From Clostridiales bacterium VE202-21 (GTDB lineage: Bacteria > Bacillota > Clostridia > Lachnospirales > Lachnospiraceae): DNA of 64,000 nucleotides. This document shows positions 63,311 through 64,000 of this stretch, one piece after another. Numbering within the stretch: position 1 is the stretch's first letter; each line of letters opens with the position of its first letter. The notes beneath the pieces were generated by a model that saw only the letters and a list, made by a program, of their open reading frames with translations, had not been told where the DNA came from and searched no databases. The translations under genes were made by a program, and so were the position numbers. Where the stretch lies: contig BAIF02000066.1 in NCBI GenBank assembly GCA_000509105.1, forward strand, positions 62,001 to 126,000. Direction: 5' to 3'.

Positions 63311-64000
63311 AAGAAATTCCATTTATACACAGTTACTGCGTCTTTTGATTGTATCAGCAGTTGCAGCGCTGGCCATGTTTTGTGTTCTGGATATTGCGGG
63401 GCAATACTTAACTGACTATTATGTGGAAGGGACAAATTACGTTGAAAAGAAGAATCAAAGATATGTGGTAAAACTTCAGGAATATGTTGAGCAGCAAAAT
63501 CTCTCAACCAGAGATACCAGTAAGTTGAATGAGTGGGTAAAAAAGCAGCAGTTATTGTTCATCCGTATGTATAAAGATAAAATACAGGTATTCAATTCAC
63601 AATATCCGGGGCAGGAAATATGGGAGGAAGAGATTGCAGCTGAAAACTATGAATGGGAGAGCTCCTATATGGTAGAATTTTCAGATGGTGCGGTGGAAGT
63701 CATCATAACAGGCGCATATATCTATCAGTTTTATAATTATGTTATGATAGGTGAGATAATACTTTCTTTTGTCCTGTTTCTTCTGCTTGTCCTTTTAGGC
63801 ATTCGTCGGAAAATGGATTATATTCGAAAACTAAGAGATGAGATTGAAATTTTAGAGAGTGGTAGTTTGGATTATAAGATTACGGTAAAGGGAAAAGATG
63901 AATTATCTGAACTGGCAGAAGGACTGGACAGCATGCGGCTTTCTTTTGTCAGCCTGATACAGCAGGAAGCCGAGATGGTAAGAGAAAATCAGAGGATTGT
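63291..64000 (+). CDS. Sensor histidine kinase (partial, runs off the right edge)
   Basis: 236 codons are visible. TTG start at 63291 with AAAGGGG upstream, overlapping the response regulator by 20 bases. N-terminal helix (LLRLLIVSAVAALAMFCVLD), a ~115-residue extracellular sensor, second helix (IGEIILSFVLFLLLVLLGI, ~155-175), then HAMP (ESGSLDYKITVKGKDELSEL). The H-box lies beyond the window. It pairs with the broken regulator at 62595. Confidence 0.85.
   Translation, partial: MTRETSRRNSIYTQLLRLLIVSAVAALAMFCVLDIAGQYLTDYYVEGTNYVEKKNQRYVVKLQEYVEQQNLSTRDTSKLNEWVKKQQLLFIRMYKDKIQVFNSQYPGQEIWEEEIAAENYEWESSYMVEFSDGAVEVIITGAYIYQFYNYVMIGEIILSFVLFLLLVLLGIRRKMDYIRKLRDEIEILESGSLDYKITVKGKDELSELAEGLDSMRLSFVSLIQQEAEMVRENQRI

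Noticed and set aside
1-64000. CRISPR arrays, tRNA or rRNA genes, prophage
   Set aside because: No regularly spaced repeats, no cloverleaf TPsiC-type sequences and no phage structural genes were seen by eye.

Overview
The window looks like chromosome from a spore-forming gut Firmicute, most likely a Lachnospiraceae (Clostridia). This is inferred from the T-box-controlled thrS, both subunits of dipicolinate synthase (sporulation), several Bce-type two-component/ABC modules, a three-domain flavodiiron protein, a short-form GuaA, a YesM/YesN sugar locus and strong AGGAGG ribosome sites. I see no rRNA, tRNA, CRISPR array or prophage. Mobile DNA is limited to a broken IS1182-like transposase fragment and two families of short palindromic repeats (833, 3927, 21241; and 19044, 33656, 50649).

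Layout. 1-5.0 kb: a WYL-domain regulator divergent from a cysteine hydrolase, thrS with its T-box leader, and two small membrane or secreted proteins. 5.2-11 kb: a sigma-like factor with DUF2461, a small gene with an in-frame UGA that reads as a selenoprotein, an MFS pump behind a leader-peptide attenuator, a MATE pump, and an alkyltransferase-like protein. 11-19.7 kb: recQ, an ECF sigma/membrane protein/ABC operon, a CmpB-type membrane protein, a beheaded MerR gene and a nitroreductase. 19.8-23.9 kb: a second MATE pump and a fused flavodiiron/rubredoxin/NADH oxidoreductase. 23.9-29.8 kb: a complete Bce-like response regulator/kinase/ABC module bracketed by two very long hairpins (80 and 281 nt). 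30-36.4 kb: a DUF1275 protein, then dpaA-dpaB-asnB on the minus strand, and guaA. 37-47 kb: an arabinofuranoside locus (YesM, frameshifted YesN, two binding proteins, two permeases, GH127). 47-54 kb: gene remnants, a GNAT enzyme, and a second Bce-like module whose kinase and ATPase are both frameshifted.

54.4-64 kb holds the most interesting block, read as one transcription unit: a Lys/Ser/Thr-rich lipoprotein, a DltA-like adenylation enzyme, a fold-type III PLP decarboxylase, a DltC-like carrier protein, a DltB-like MBOAT, a DltD-like SGNH protein, a TVP38-type membrane protein, PssA, a frameshifted Psd, a frameshifted response regulator and a partial sensor kinase. The arrangement resembles D-alanylation (dlt), but with an amino acid decarboxylase between the dltA and dltC homologues and phosphatidylethanolamine synthesis attached. 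I infer an envelope aminoacylation system with a substrate that may not be D-alanine.

Six genes carry apparent frameshifts (39836, 47515, 50409, 50788, 62029, 62877). All are explained by small deletions, three of them at or next to homopolymers or short repeats. Either several regulatory genes are decaying or the assembly contains indel errors. Domain calls were made by eye from translated sequence; no database search was run.
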